This document shows, one piece after another, positions 8,362-17,150 of a stretch of 64,000 nucleotides of DNA. Position 1 is the stretch's first letter, and each line of letters starts with the position of its first letter. Both the position numbers and the translations under genes were made by a program. The DNA lies in NCBI GenBank assembly GCA_017623675.1, contig JAGAOO010000063.1, forward strand, positions 1-64,000, read 5' to 3'. The notes beneath the pieces were generated by a model. The model worked only from the letters and a program-made list of their open reading frames with translations, was not told the DNA's origin and ran no database searches. Source of the stretch: Lachnospiraceae bacterium (GTDB lineage Bacteria > Bacillota > Clostridia > Lachnospirales > Lachnospiraceae).

Positions 8362-11300
8362 ATGGAACCTGTGAATCAGATTATTTCAACAAAGGCAAAT
8401 ACGCTGTATGCGATGAAGAATCTAATTACCCATGCTAAGATTGAGAAAATGTATATCTTGAAGGTAAAAGATTTCTGGAAAGATAAGACATTGGTATGCA
8501 AAGAAATTAGAGAACGATTTGAAGGCTGCCGGATTGTGGTTCGCAGTTCTTCCAGCCATGAAGACTGCCTGAAATCCTCCAATGCCGGGCATTATAAAAG
8601 TATTTTAGACGTAGATTCTGCCAGCCTGCAGGAGATTGAGAAATCCATAGATGAGGTAATTGCTTCCTATGAGGAAGATATGTCATCCGTTGCAGAAGAA
8701 CAGGTGCTAATCCAACGGCAGGCAACCCATGTACGTGTCAGTGGCGTGGTGTTTACCCGTGATTTACGGGAGAACCGCCCATATTATCTGGTGAATTTTG
8801 ATGATTTAGGCTCTACGGACAGTGTAACCAGCGGCAGGGGTGGACGTATGCTGTGGATTGCCAGAGATGTGGAATTAGAGCAGTTAGATATTCATTGGCA
8901 GAAATTAATTACGGCAGTACGGGAAGTTGAGAGTATTATTGAGGGTATTCCTTTAGATATTGAGTTTGCAATTAATAGTAATCAAGAGGTGATTTTATTT
9001 CAGGTGCGTCCATTGGCGGCAGCCAATTATCATAACGCATCTGTAGATGAGGTCGCCTTTCTTTTGTGTAAAAAGAAAATGAAACAGGAATATGAAGCAA
9101 ACTTAGATGCTTTGACCGGTAAGCCAATGCAGTTATCAGATATGGCATTCTGGAATCCTTCGGAAATCATTGGCTCGAATCCAAGACCGTTGGATTATTC
9201 CTTGTACCGACGAATTATTACGCATCGGGCATGGAACGAGGGCATTCGCCAATTAGGCTATTGTTCTCTGGATGAAGATTTGATGTATCAGGTGGGAAAT
9301 AAACCATATATTAATCTGAACTATTCCTTTTATTCCCTGATACCGGAGGCATTGCCAAAGGAACTGACTTATAAGCTGGTGAATTATTATCATAAGCGTT
9401 TGCAGGAGGACTTATCTGCTCATGATAAGATAGAATTCGAAATTGTATTTAGCTGCTATGATTTTATGACAGAACAGAACAGTCAGAAGCTGTTAGAGTA
9501 TGGATTTACCGAGGAAGAACGAAGTCTGATTGTTTCGGAAGTGAAAAAACTGACATTAGATGCCATTCATCGGCACAATGCTATTCTGGCACAGGATGAA
9601 GGTTCCTTAAACATTCTGGAATTCACCAGAACGGAGATTGAGAAAATCGGTATGCATTGTAATAATGCCAAGGAATTGATTGAAACTGTAAAGTGGTTGT
9701 TAGAAGCCATTACCAGATATGGAACACCCCAATTTGCAAGACAGGCAAGATTGGCATTTATGGCACGGGCATTTTTGCGTACATTAGAAGAAGCAGGTTA
9801 CTGCTCTAAGGAAGTAACGGATCAGTTCATGCAGTCCATCTCGACGGTGTCTACCGAATTCAATGAAGATTTTGAAGCGTATGCAGATGGAATTATGAGT
9901 AAAGAGGAATTTGATTCCAAGTATGGTCATCTTCGCAGTGGCACCTATGATATTCGGACAGAACGGTATGATGCTATGAACTTCCGCCCTGTTTCTGCAA
10001 AGAATAAACAGCCAAGGGTGAACAAAAATCTGCATGTGGATTTACCAAATCTACAGCAGGCTTTGGATGAAAATGGAATAGACATTCCGGCAGAGGCATT
10101 TCAGAAGTTTTTGATTTCAGCCATTGAACAGAGAGAGTATTTTAAGTTTGAATTTACACGTTCTCTCAGTCTGGTTATTGAATGGATTCGTAAAGTGGGA
10201 CAGCTTATGGGATTTCGAATTGATGAATTGTCCTGGCTGACCATTGAAGATATTGAAGCATATGACAGGGATTTGGATGTAGAAAAATTAAAGGTGCAGT
10301 GGAGCGAACTGGTAGAAAACCGTCATAAAGCATTCCGGCTGAATCGGAGCGTGTTGCTTCCGGAAGTAATTCTTTCGGCTGACAGCATTGATATTATTCC
10401 CGTATACGAGGCAAGACCGAATTTTATTACCAGTAAGCGTGTGGCAGGTGAAGTAGTATTACTGGAGGAAGAACAGGGAGCGAATATTGATGGAAAAATT
10501 GTAGTGGTACCACAGGCAGACCCGGGATATGAGTGGATATTCACAAAACCAATCAAGGGATTTATAACCAAGTACGGAGGTGCTGCTTCCCATATGGCAA
10601 TTCGGTGTGCAGAATTCGATATACCGGCTGCTATTGGCTGTGGAGCCAAAATCTATGATACGGTATCCAAGATGAATTATCTGGAGCTGGATTGTAAGAA
10701 TGGCACCATTCAGGAAGGTATTCAGTATCACAATTTACATGCCCTGATTACTCAGCGTGAGGGCGTGAATCAATATGGAGATGCTACGGATATTCTGGAA
10801 TCGGCATATATCCGGTTCTATGAACTGATGGGCTTTATTCCGAAGCCGGTATCGAATCATACGAAGAATTTTGAGCGATTGTTTGATGATGACATTGACC
10901 TTCTGATTGTAGTTGGTGGCGGTGCTCTGCAACCGAAGTGGTATGACAGAGAACACAATGAAGAAATCCAGCCGAATCGGGACCGGACAGAAGAAAAGAT
11001 GATTAAATACTGTGTGGAGCATGGAATTCCTATTGTTGCAACCTGTCGGGGCATGCAATACATCAATGTACTATTTGGTGGGAAGCTGTCTTATCATCCG
11101 GATTTACCGGTAGAACGTCCGAGGGGAAAAGACCATAAGGTGCATTTACTTACAGAGAACCGGGATATTTATGTGAATAATTTTCATCAGGATGTAATCT
11201 ATGAAGATTGTCTGGCACCTTGTTTTACACCACTGGCAATTGATGAAGAGAATCATGTGATAGAAGCTTATTTTTCTGAAAAGATGAAGCTGTTAGCTTT

Positions 11301-11394
11301 ACAATGGCATCCGGAACGACAATTTGAAACCGGTGAAGCAGAGGAGGAAACGCGAAAAATTATTGTCAATTTCATACAGAAATATATCCATTAA
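8362..11394 (+). CDS. Fusion of glutamine-kinase-like PEP-synthase-fold enzyme with class I glutamine amidotransferase
   Basis: 1010 residues. Residues about 20-220 are a PEP-synthase/PPDK ATP-binding domain (VVRSSSSHEDC, then ILFQVRPL). The middle segment starts WNPSEIIGSNPRPLDYSLYR and includes DKIEFEIVFSCYDF, which I recognise from the Cj1418 glutamine kinase group of capsule clusters. About 690-790 is the swivelling phosphohistidine domain, GGAASHMAIRCAEFDIPAA, with His744. About 820-1010 is a class I amidotransferase/C26 hydrolase with Cys895 (ATCRGMQ), His983 and Glu985 (WHPE), like Cj1417. In Campylobacter these two steps are separate proteins of the phosphoramidate pathway. Here no cytidylyltransferase (Cj1416) or kinase (Cj1415) is near. 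The product is inferred, not shown. Confidence 0.75.
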   Translation: MEPVNQIISTKANTLYAMKNLITHAKIEKMYILKVKDFWKDKTLVCKEIRERFEGCRIVVRSSSSHEDCLKSSNAGHYKSILDVDSASLQEIEKSIDEVIASYEEDMSSVAEEQVLIQRQATHVRVSGVVFTRDLRENRPYYLVNFDDLGSTDSVTSGRGGRMLWIARDVELEQLDIHWQKLITAVREVESIIEGIPLDIEFAINSNQEVILFQVRPLAAANYHNASVDEVAFLLCKKKMKQEYEANLDALTGKPMQLSDMAFWNPSEIIGSNPRPLDYSLYRRIITHRAWNEGIRQLGYCSLDEDLMYQVGNKPYINLNYSFYSLIPEALPKELTYKLVNYYHKRLQEDLSAHDKIEFEIVFSCYDFMTEQNSQKLLEYGFTEEERSLIVSEVKKLTLDAIHRHNAILAQDEGSLNILEFTRTEIEKIGMHCNNAKELIETVKWLLEAITRYGTPQFARQARLAFMARAFLRTLEEAGYCSKEVTDQFMQSISTVSTEFNEDFEAYADGIMSKEEFDSKYGHLRSGTYDIRTERYDAMNFRPVSAKNKQPRVNKNLHVDLPNLQQALDENGIDIPAEAFQKFLISAIEQREYFKFEFTRSLSLVIEWIRKVGQLMGFRIDELSWLTIEDIEAYDRDLDVEKLKVQWSELVENRHKAFRLNRSVLLPEVILSADSIDIIPVYEARPNFITSKRVAGEVVLLEEEQGANIDGKIVVVPQADPGYEWIFTKPIKGFITKYGGAASHMAIRCAEFDIPAAIGCGAKIYDTVSKMNYLELDCKNGTIQEGIQYHNLHALITQREGVNQYGDATDILESAYIRFYELMGFIPKPVSNHTKNFERLFDDDIDLLIVVGGGALQPKWYDREHNEEIQPNRDRTEEKMIKYCVEHGIPIVATCRGMQYINVLFGGKLSYHPDLPVERPRGKDHKVHLLTENRDIYVNNFHQDVIYEDCLAPCFTPLAIDEENHVIEAYFSEKMKLLALQWHPERQFETGEAEEETRKIIVNFIQKYIH

Positions 11395-11629
11395 AATGGG
11401 TGTTAGAATTAGTTAATTGAAAAGTAATATATAGGGATATTTCATACAAAACAGCTTGTTCGAAATAGACATTTTTCACAAAATTATTTTTTAGGTAAAT
11501 TTCGACTTACCTTTTCCTTTTGAAAAATGCTAAACTACTATTAGTTGGTAAAAAGATTAAATTGTTAAAATTTGGGTATAATAACAGTAGTAATTGTGAG
11601 CGACACGTATTGAACAAGGAGGAGATGGA

Positions 11630-12139
11630 ATGTTCGAAATCGGCGATTACATTGTATGTGGCAATAATGGAATCTGTACCGTTGAAAATATCAGTACCAT
11701 AGAAATCCCGGATGTGGATCCAAACAGACTTTACTATATTTTACAACCGGTGGGAGCAAAAACCAGTGTAGTTTATATTCCGGTAGACAATGATAAGATT
11801 GTCATGCGGAAGGTATTAACAAGAGAACAGGTAAATGAACTGATTGACCATATTCCGGAAATTGAGACCATTGGTGAATCGAATGATAAGTTACGGGAAG
11901 AACGATTTAAGGAATGTATGAAGCATCACGACTGCGAAGATTGGTTAAAGGTAATTAAGACCTTATATTTGCGGAAACAGGAACGAGTGGAACGGGGACA
12001 AAAAGTAACTGCTACCGATGCTCGCTATATGAAAACAGCAGAAGATAATCTGTACTGTGAATTTGCCATGGCACTGGGAATTGAAAAAAGTGAGGTTATT
12101 CATTTTATTGAAAAGCGAATTGGTGAAACTCAATCGTAA
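11630..12139 (+). CDS. CarD-family transcriptional regulator
   Basis: 169 residues. The N-terminus MFEIGDYIVCGNNGICTVENIS and VVYIPVD form the CarD/TRCF RNA-polymerase-interacting domain (residues 1-60); the rest is a helical DNA-contacting domain. CarD-type proteins bind the beta subunit and stabilise or modulate open promoter complexes. It has an AAGGAGG site directly upstream. A TATAAT at 11577-11582 could be its -10 element but no convincing -35 is seen. It stands alone and is closed by a strong terminator. Which promoters it controls is not visible. Confidence 0.87.
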   Translation: MFEIGDYIVCGNNGICTVENISTIEIPDVDPNRLYYILQPVGAKTSVVYIPVDNDKIVMRKVLTREQVNELIDHIPEIETIGESNDKLREERFKECMKHHDCEDWLKVIKTLYLRKQERVERGQKVTATDARYMKTAEDNLYCEFAMALGIEKSEVIHFIEKRIGETQS

Positions 12140-12168
12140 TGGAATTTCATAGGAAATTGGTGTGAATT

Positions 12169-12203
12169 ACCCAAAGGCTATAGACAAGCCTTTGGGTTTT
12201 ATT
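12169..12203 (+). terminator. Rho-independent terminator after the CarD gene
   Basis: CCCAAAGGC at 12170-12178 pairs with GCCTTTGGG at 12188-12196 around a 9-base loop, followed by a short T-run. Confidence 0.85.
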
Positions 12204-12244
12204 GTATATTAGGCATAAATAAATGAATGATACAGGTGATAAAG

Positions 12245-12709
12245 ATGAGACAGGAAATGAAACAGGAACAAGACTTGCCTATTTCTCCTGAGGTGCAGCA
12301 GGCATTGCGGGCTTTGGTACAGGAGAATTCGTATATGCAGGAATTAAACATTGAAGTATTGGAAATTGAACGGGGCTTTGTAAAAGGGAAACTGAAGGTT
12401 ACGGATAAGGTGTTGAATCCGTATGGTTCCGTACATGGCGGTTGCTTGTTTTCACTGGCAGATATCACCGCAGGACTGGCTGCCTGTACCTATGGAGTAT
12501 ATTCTTCTACCATAGATGGCAACATGGAGTACATACTTCCGGCAGTGGATACGGAATATATTATCTGTGAGGCAAAGGAGATTCGTCAGGGGATGCATGT
12601 GTCTCAATATGAAGCATTTCTTTATGATGATAAGGAACAGTTGGTAGATAAAGCTACCTTCTCTTTTTATATGATGAACCGGGCAGTTGTTTCACCCAAA
12701 GCGGAATAA
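12245..12709 (+). CDS. PaaI-type hotdog thioesterase
   Basis: About 154 residues from the ATG at 12245, chosen because AGGTGAT lies just upstream; a longer reading begins at 12227. The hotdog signature NPYGSVHGGCLFSLADITAGLAA holds the HGG turn and the acidic residue of the central helix used for thioester hydrolysis in PaaI/YbgC-like enzymes. Likely an acyl-CoA thioesterase with an unknown acyl group; phenylacetate genes are absent here. It stands 62 bases before the serine acetyltransferase gene, so the two may be co-transcribed. Confidence 0.82.
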   Translation: MRQEMKQEQDLPISPEVQQALRALVQENSYMQELNIEVLEIERGFVKGKLKVTDKVLNPYGSVHGGCLFSLADITAGLAACTYGVYSSTIDGNMEYILPAVDTEYIICEAKEIRQGMHVSQYEAFLYDDKEQLVDKATFSFYMMNRAVVSPKAE

Positions 12710-12771
12710 TCGGACGTAGAAAGTTTTTAATTGACAGAATATGATAATAGTAGAAAAGAGGTAGGAGTAAC

Positions 12772-13713
12772 ATGGAAATGAAGTCATCCATGATGGAACA
12801 GATTCAACAGACGGTTGCAGAAATTACGAATAACTATGAAACCAATGATTTATTAATGGGAAAGGAAGGACGGCATCTTCCTAGCCGGAACACCATAATT
12901 TTGATGTTGAAGGAACTTCGGCGTGTGATGTTCCCGGGTTATTTTGGGGATGAAGATTTGTCTGCTTATATGGGAGATTATTTTGTAGGCTCTCATTTGA
13001 ATAATATTGTACAGACCTTGAGACAGCAGATTGTGACTGCTTTGATTTACAATGATGAGAAGTTAACAGAGGAAGCTGCTAACCAGAAAGCAGAAGAAAT
13101 CTGCCGGTATTTTATCAGTCGTCTGCCATATATTCAGCAAATGCTGTTAAAGGATGTGCAGGCAGGCTTTGATGGAGATCCGGCAGCACAGAGCAAGGAG
13201 GATATTATTATATCCTATCCCGGTCTGTTTGCTATCTATGTATATCGGATTGCACATGAATTGTATTTGAAGCAGGTACCGCATATTCCAAGAATCATGA
13301 CCGAATATGCCCATAGCCGGACAGGAATCGATATTAATTCCGGCGCGGAAATCGGGGAGTATTTCTTTATTGACCATGGAACCGGTGTGGTAATTGGTGA
13401 AACTACCCAGATAGGAAATCATGTAAAGCTGTATCAGGGTGTTACTTTAGGTGCATTATCTACCCGTGTGGGACAGCAGTTGGCTGGGGTAAAGAGACAT
13501 CCTACCATTGAAGATAATGTTACCATTTATTCCGGGTCTACCATTCTGGGCGGTGACACAGTCATTGGTGCCGGAACAGTCATTGGCGGTAATGCGTTTA
13601 TTACGGAATCCGTAGCAGCCAATACCAAAGTAATTGTTAAGAATCCGGAAATGACATTCAAGGAAACAAAAAAGAAAACAGAGGGTGAAAATACATGGGG
13701 CTGGGAAATTTAA
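12772..13713 (+). CDS. Serine O-acetyltransferase, EpsC/CysE type
   Basis: 313 residues. The first 170 are helical (N-terminal SAT-like domain), then a left-handed beta-helix of hexapeptide repeats (GIDINSGAEIGEYFFIDHGTGVVIGETTQIGNHVKLYQG in pieces, then GGDTVIGAGTVIGGNAFI). The catalytic histidine lies in DHGTGVVIGET. It makes O-acetylserine from serine and acetyl-CoA, the first step to cysteine. The length fits the longer EpsC-like family of anaerobes rather than the shorter CysE of enterobacteria. The stop codon sits inside the terminator hairpin. No T-box is seen upstream. Confidence 0.88.
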   Translation: MEMKSSMMEQIQQTVAEITNNYETNDLLMGKEGRHLPSRNTIILMLKELRRVMFPGYFGDEDLSAYMGDYFVGSHLNNIVQTLRQQIVTALIYNDEKLTEEAANQKAEEICRYFISRLPYIQQMLLKDVQAGFDGDPAAQSKEDIIISYPGLFAIYVYRIAHELYLKQVPHIPRIMTEYAHSRTGIDINSGAEIGEYFFIDHGTGVVIGETTQIGNHVKLYQGVTLGALSTRVGQQLAGVKRHPTIEDNVTIYSGSTILGGDTVIGAGTVIGGNAFITESVAANTKVIVKNPEMTFKETKKKTEGENTWGWEI

Positions 13714-13740
13714 TTCCCAGCCCTTGCTGTATTTTTATTG
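13698..13740 (+). terminator. Terminator overlapping the end of the acetyltransferase gene
   Basis: GGGCTGGGAA at 13698-13707 pairs with TTCCCAGCCC at 13714-13723, with a T-rich stretch after. The stop codon (13711-13713) is in the loop, so the last codons form the 5' arm. Confidence 0.8.
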
Positions 13741-13757
13741 TTATTCATTGTTATATC

Positions 13758-14774
13758 TTAATTCTCTGCATTCTGATTAATGATATCCTGGTAGAATTCA
13801 GCTTGTGTTCTATCCCCAAGTGCCTGATAGCAGCGGACTAAGCCTTCTAACGGAAGTTCGTTTCCATACCGCAGGCACAATTCACATGAGGTTTCATATG
13901 CGGCATTGTAATACCAGAGAACGGCTTCCAGATATTCTCCAAGACTTTCATAATAATTTCCCAGACAGGTACAGACTTCAGCACTTCCATTCCCGTCGGC
14001 AATATTCTTTAACGCTGCTCCTAAAATCAAATGCGCATCGGCTTCAATCACACCGCATTTTACTAAGACACATTGTACTGCCTTTAATTCATCCTCCTTG
14101 AGAGTGGCATTGGCTAAGGATTGAAAATAAGGCTTGGCAGTCAGAAAATCGTCATTTGTTCCGGCAATAAATAATTCCTTTGCATACATGACGTTTAATT
14201 TCGGAGAAAGAGTAGTGCCGGATTGAATTAATGCTTGTAAATTAGCAAAATCCCGGGCACTATGGCTTTCGTGAGGTTTATGGATAATAGCAATATCACT
14301 GTCAAAAATCACCGGTTCTAACCGCAGGGTTTCATGCAGAGGGTCCTGCCAGTAGAACTCCCGTAACCGTTTGATTAGCTTTGGACGATATTCCTTATCA
14401 TAATTATAGGTAGTACCAAATTCCAGTTGATTGGTATAGTACATCTGCACAATATCAATTTCAGGTAGGAGAATGGATTTTAATTCCTGAATCTGCCGGA
14501 TATTATCGGCATCAATCATTTCATCCGCATCTGCAATGTAGATATAATCCTTGGTTGCTTTGGAAAAGGAGAAATTCCTTGCGGCAGAAAAATCATTAAT
14601 CCAAGGGAAATCATAGATACAATCCGTATACTTGGCAGCAATTTCCTTGGTTTTGTCTGTGGAACCGGTGTCAACGATGATAATTTCATCTGAGAATTCT
14701 TTGACACAATCCAGACAACGGGCAAGGACACGTTCTTCATTTTTAACAATCATACAGGTACTAATGGTTATCAT
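13758..14774 (-). CDS. Family 2 glycosyltransferase with C-terminal helical repeats
   Basis: 338 residues from the ATG at 14774, which has GGAGG 4 bases upstream; the longer in-frame starts lack a site. The N-terminus ISTCMIVKNEERVLARCLDC, then IIIVDTGSTDKTKEI and the DAD motif IADADEMIDADN, are the GT-A fold of GT2 enzymes in the SunS/tetratricopeptide-bearing group. After about residue 225 the chain is alpha-helical repeat-like (LGNYYESLGEYLEAVLWYYN). Such proteins transfer a sugar from a nucleotide donor to protein or glycan; the acceptor is unknown. It is a lone gene converging on the acetyltransferase. Confidence 0.82.
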   Translation of the reverse strand: MITISTCMIVKNEERVLARCLDCVKEFSDEIIIVDTGSTDKTKEIAAKYTDCIYDFPWINDFSAARNFSFSKATKDYIYIADADEMIDADNIRQIQELKSILLPEIDIVQMYYTNQLEFGTTYNYDKEYRPKLIKRLREFYWQDPLHETLRLEPVIFDSDIAIIHKPHESHSARDFANLQALIQSGTTLSPKLNVMYAKELFIAGTNDDFLTAKPYFQSLANATLKEDELKAVQCVLVKCGVIEADAHLILGAALKNIADGNGSAEVCTCLGNYYESLGEYLEAVLWYYNAAYETSCELCLRYGNELPLEGLVRCYQALGDRTQAEFYQDIINQNAEN

Positions 14775-14980
14775 GGCTGCCTCCATAAATAAGAATATTG
14801 ATATGAAAATCATAGCATGACCGGATAAAAAAGTAAATGAAAATCAAAGGACTACAGAAGACACAGAGGAGGAATCGGAAGGAAGGAAAAGGTGGACGAA
14901 ACCCCGAGGCTGTGATACCATAGCAATATGAAAATAAGCAGAAATGCAAAGAGAAAAATCAGATTACAATGGAGGAAATT

Positions 14981-15421
14981 ATGGAACAGGTTACATTAAA
15001 GATTCAATATTTAAATGATGAAATTACACGATTGGAATACATTGACGGAAAGTCAGATTGGATAGACCTTCGTGCTGCAGAACGGGTAGAAATGAAAGCA
15101 GGAGATTTTAAGTTGATTCATCTGGGTGTTGCCATTCAATTGCCACCAGGCTATGAAGCACACATTGTACCAAGAAGCAGTACCTTTAAGAATTTCGGTA
15201 TCTTACAGGCGAATTCCATGGGAATCATCGATGAAACCTATTGCGGTCCCAATGACTGGTATCGGTTTCCGGCACTGGCAATGCGGGATACGGTAATTGA
15301 AGTCAATGATAGAATCTGTCAATTTCGGATTGAAAAGCATCAGCCACAGATTACCTTTGAAGAGGTGGAAGCATTGACCGGTACTGACCGGGGGGGATTT
15401 GGAACCACCGGTGTTCAATAG
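14981..15421 (+). CDS. dut: dUTP diphosphatase family protein
   Basis: About 146 residues starting at 14981, preceded by GGAGG at 14971-14975; a start at 14969 would contain that site. Five dUTPase motifs can be followed: the DLRAAERVEMKAGD strand, PRSST, GIIDETYCGPND, RICQFRI and the P-loop-like RGGFGTTG at the C-terminus. The enzyme splits dUTP to dUMP and pyrophosphate in the cytoplasm. Motif 3 has an unusual insertion (CGPNDWYRFPALAM). That still fits the trimeric family, and a dCTP deaminase relative is a less likely alternative. A membrane protein gene follows 39 bases later. Confidence 0.85.
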   Translation: MEQVTLKIQYLNDEITRLEYIDGKSDWIDLRAAERVEMKAGDFKLIHLGVAIQLPPGYEAHIVPRSSTFKNFGILQANSMGIIDETYCGPNDWYRFPALAMRDTVIEVNDRICQFRIEKHQPQITFEEVEALTGTDRGGFGTTGVQ

Positions 15422-15460
15422 GACGATATTGAAATATCGAAATGTAAGGAGGCAATGCAT

Positions 15461-16219
15461 ATGAGCGAGAAAGTGATTAGTATTTTAGCTATAAGTGCTA
15501 CTATTTTGATTGGATTATATTTTCTGATTTTGGCAGCAGAACGGATACAAAGTCTGGTTCGGGCAGGAAAGAAGAAGGTTTTATTGACAGACGGGCTTCA
15601 TAAATACATGGCAGGTCTTTGTCTGGTATCATTTGTTGGAACGATCGTATTATTAGCAGTTCAGGCATTTCGTCTGCCTCAGTTCGCAACGCTGGATAGT
15701 ATTGAGGCAGTGATGCACTATTCTACTGTTTCGACGTTGCTGTTATGTGGCGCCATAGGTTGTATGTTGTTATCCGGCATGGTACATACCGAATACTCCA
15801 TACCGGGATTGCAGTTTGGTGCTTATGGTGTTCTGATTGCAGCGATGATTCTTCGAGTGATGATGCAGACCTTACAAAAACCGGGAGTGCGGATATTGAC
15901 GTTGTTATATATTGTAGCATTTTCCATGGCAATACCTGTGGTATATCCATCGGAAGTGAAGCATAAGAAAGCCTTTCATATTATTGAAAGCATCGTTTCT
16001 GTTGTTCTGGTAGGTGCTTTTACTATTATGCTGTTTCAATTGTTTATAGGAAAATATGCGTGGGTGTTCCATCCGATGTTCCTTGTTATGGCAATAATCG
16101 GAGATGGTCTGGTTCTGGCACTTCGGTGGAAGGAAGAAATCAACTGGTTTGTTCTGGTTTCTCTTGCTATTTCAATTTTCCTATGGATTGGCAGTGCAGT
16201 TGCTTATTTGGCAGGTTGA
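15461..16219 (+). CDS. Multi-pass membrane protein of unknown function
   Basis: 252 residues with about seven hydrophobic segments and very short loops. The start at 15461 is supported by AAGGAGG at 15446-15452. I do not recognise a family signature. Composition suggests a compact integral protein; conserved charges lie in the loop RAGKKKVLLTDGLHKYM and in YPSEVKHKKAFHI. It follows the dUTPase gene by 39 bases and may share its transcript. Confidence 0.6.
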   Translation: MSEKVISILAISATILIGLYFLILAAERIQSLVRAGKKKVLLTDGLHKYMAGLCLVSFVGTIVLLAVQAFRLPQFATLDSIEAVMHYSTVSTLLLCGAIGCMLLSGMVHTEYSIPGLQFGAYGVLIAAMILRVMMQTLQKPGVRILTLLYIVAFSMAIPVVYPSEVKHKKAFHIIESIVSVVLVGAFTIMLFQLFIGKYAWVFHPMFLVMAIIGDGLVLALRWKEEINWFVLVSLAISIFLWIGSAVAYLAG

Positions 16220-16294
16220 CAAGTGATGGTTGAGAAAATGAAAAGAATATAAAGAAAATGAGAATTGCTTGAATTGATAATCCGCTTGCAGTAA

Positions 16295-16540
16295 AGTAAA
16301 ACAAAAAAGCTGGCAGCAAAAGGCTGGTGGGTTCTTTTGATTGTTACATTAATAGGGATTGCAATGGGTATTTTGTTAATTGTAAATCCGTTTGGAATCA
16401 GCAGAGCCTTTATGTTTGTACTGGGACTGGCATTTTTAATCAGTGGTGTACTGGATTTGATTCAGGCAATCTATACCAAAAAGATTTTGAAAGAAATGTC
16501 TCAGGAAATTATTGATATGGAGGACTTCATAGAGAAATAG
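16295..16540 (+). pseudogene. C-terminal remnant of an HdeD-like (DUF308) membrane protein
   Basis: In the frame ending at 16540, after a stop at 16292, the sequence reads SKTKKLAAKGWWVLLIVTLI and then GIAMGILLIVNPFGISRAFM, FVLGLAFLISGVLDLIQAIY. The GWW entry to a membrane helix and the FLISGVLDL repeat are typical of the last two or three helices of DUF308/HdeD proteins, which are usually about 170-200 residues. No start codon with a ribosome site is present, so the gene seems to have lost its N-terminal half. A TTG at 16337 would give 67 residues and cannot be excluded as a small protein. Confidence 0.5.
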
Positions 16541-16569
16541 TTCGTACTTAAATGTTAGAAATTAAATGA

Positions 16570-16633
16570 TTGACAATTAAAAGAATTGTGTTATTATATA
16601 GTTCGTATACGAATGGTTCGCATACGAACTATA
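16570..16633 (+). promoter_or_regulatory. marR promoter with overlapping 17-bp-arm palindrome
   Basis: TTGACA at 16570-16575 and TATTAT at 16592-16597 are spaced by 16 bases. TATAGTTCGTATACGAA (16597-16613) and TTCGCATACGAACTATA (16617-16633) are inverted copies with one mismatch and a 3-base centre. The palindrome begins at the -10 element and covers the transcription start, so binding of the MarR protein encoded next would block its own operon. Confidence 0.8.
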
Positions 16634-16655
16634 TTTTTGTGAGGTTATTGAAATT

Positions 16656-17150
16656 ATGGAAATGGTTGAGCATTTAGGACGAGAAGTCATCATATTATCC
16701 AATCAGGTGAAGCATTATCTTCATCAGGCGGCAGAATCAGAGGGAATCAGTGGTGCCCAGAGTCGGATTCTGCATTTCATATACTTAGAGGGAAATGAAA
16801 GAGATATCTTTCAGAAGGATATTGAGGAAAGCTTTTATCTGGGACGTTCTACAGTGACACAGACTCTGCAAAGTATGGAGAAAAGCGCTCTTATCATGCG
16901 CTGCAGTGTGGAGCATGATGCCAGATTAAAAAAACTGGTGCTGACCGAGAAAGGAAGAACGTTAAATGAAAGAATTGATAAGAAAATCAATTATATGGAG
17001 GAACGGTTAAAGAGTAATTTAAGCAAAGAAGAAATACAACAATTCTATTCCCTTATGGGAAAAATGAGTGAGAATCTGATGAAGCTAAACAGTGATAGAA
17101 TCTATGGAATGCAAGAGAAGGTATTCGAGCAGGAGGTTAAGGAATGTTAA
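16656..17150 (+). CDS. MarR-family transcriptional regulator
   Basis: 164 residues with a winged helix: GISGAQSRILHFIYLE, DIEESFYLGRSTVTQTLQSM as recognition region and RLKKLVLTEKGR as the wing end. It overlaps the first ABC exporter gene by 7 bases and has a large palindrome in its own promoter, so it most likely represses the exporter operon and is released by a ligand. This MarR plus two-ABC-gene layout is common in Firmicutes for drug or peptide export. The inducing ligand is unknown. Confidence 0.9.
   Translation: MEMVEHLGREVIILSNQVKHYLHQAAESEGISGAQSRILHFIYLEGNERDIFQKDIEESFYLGRSTVTQTLQSMEKSALIMRCSVEHDARLKKLVLTEKGRTLNERIDKKINYMEERLKSNLSKEEIQQFYSLMGKMSENLMKLNSDRIYGMQEKVFEQEVKEC

Noticed and set aside
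11520..11702. 60-codon frame before the CarD gene
   Set aside because: It overlaps the real CarD start in another frame and has no ribosome site of its own.
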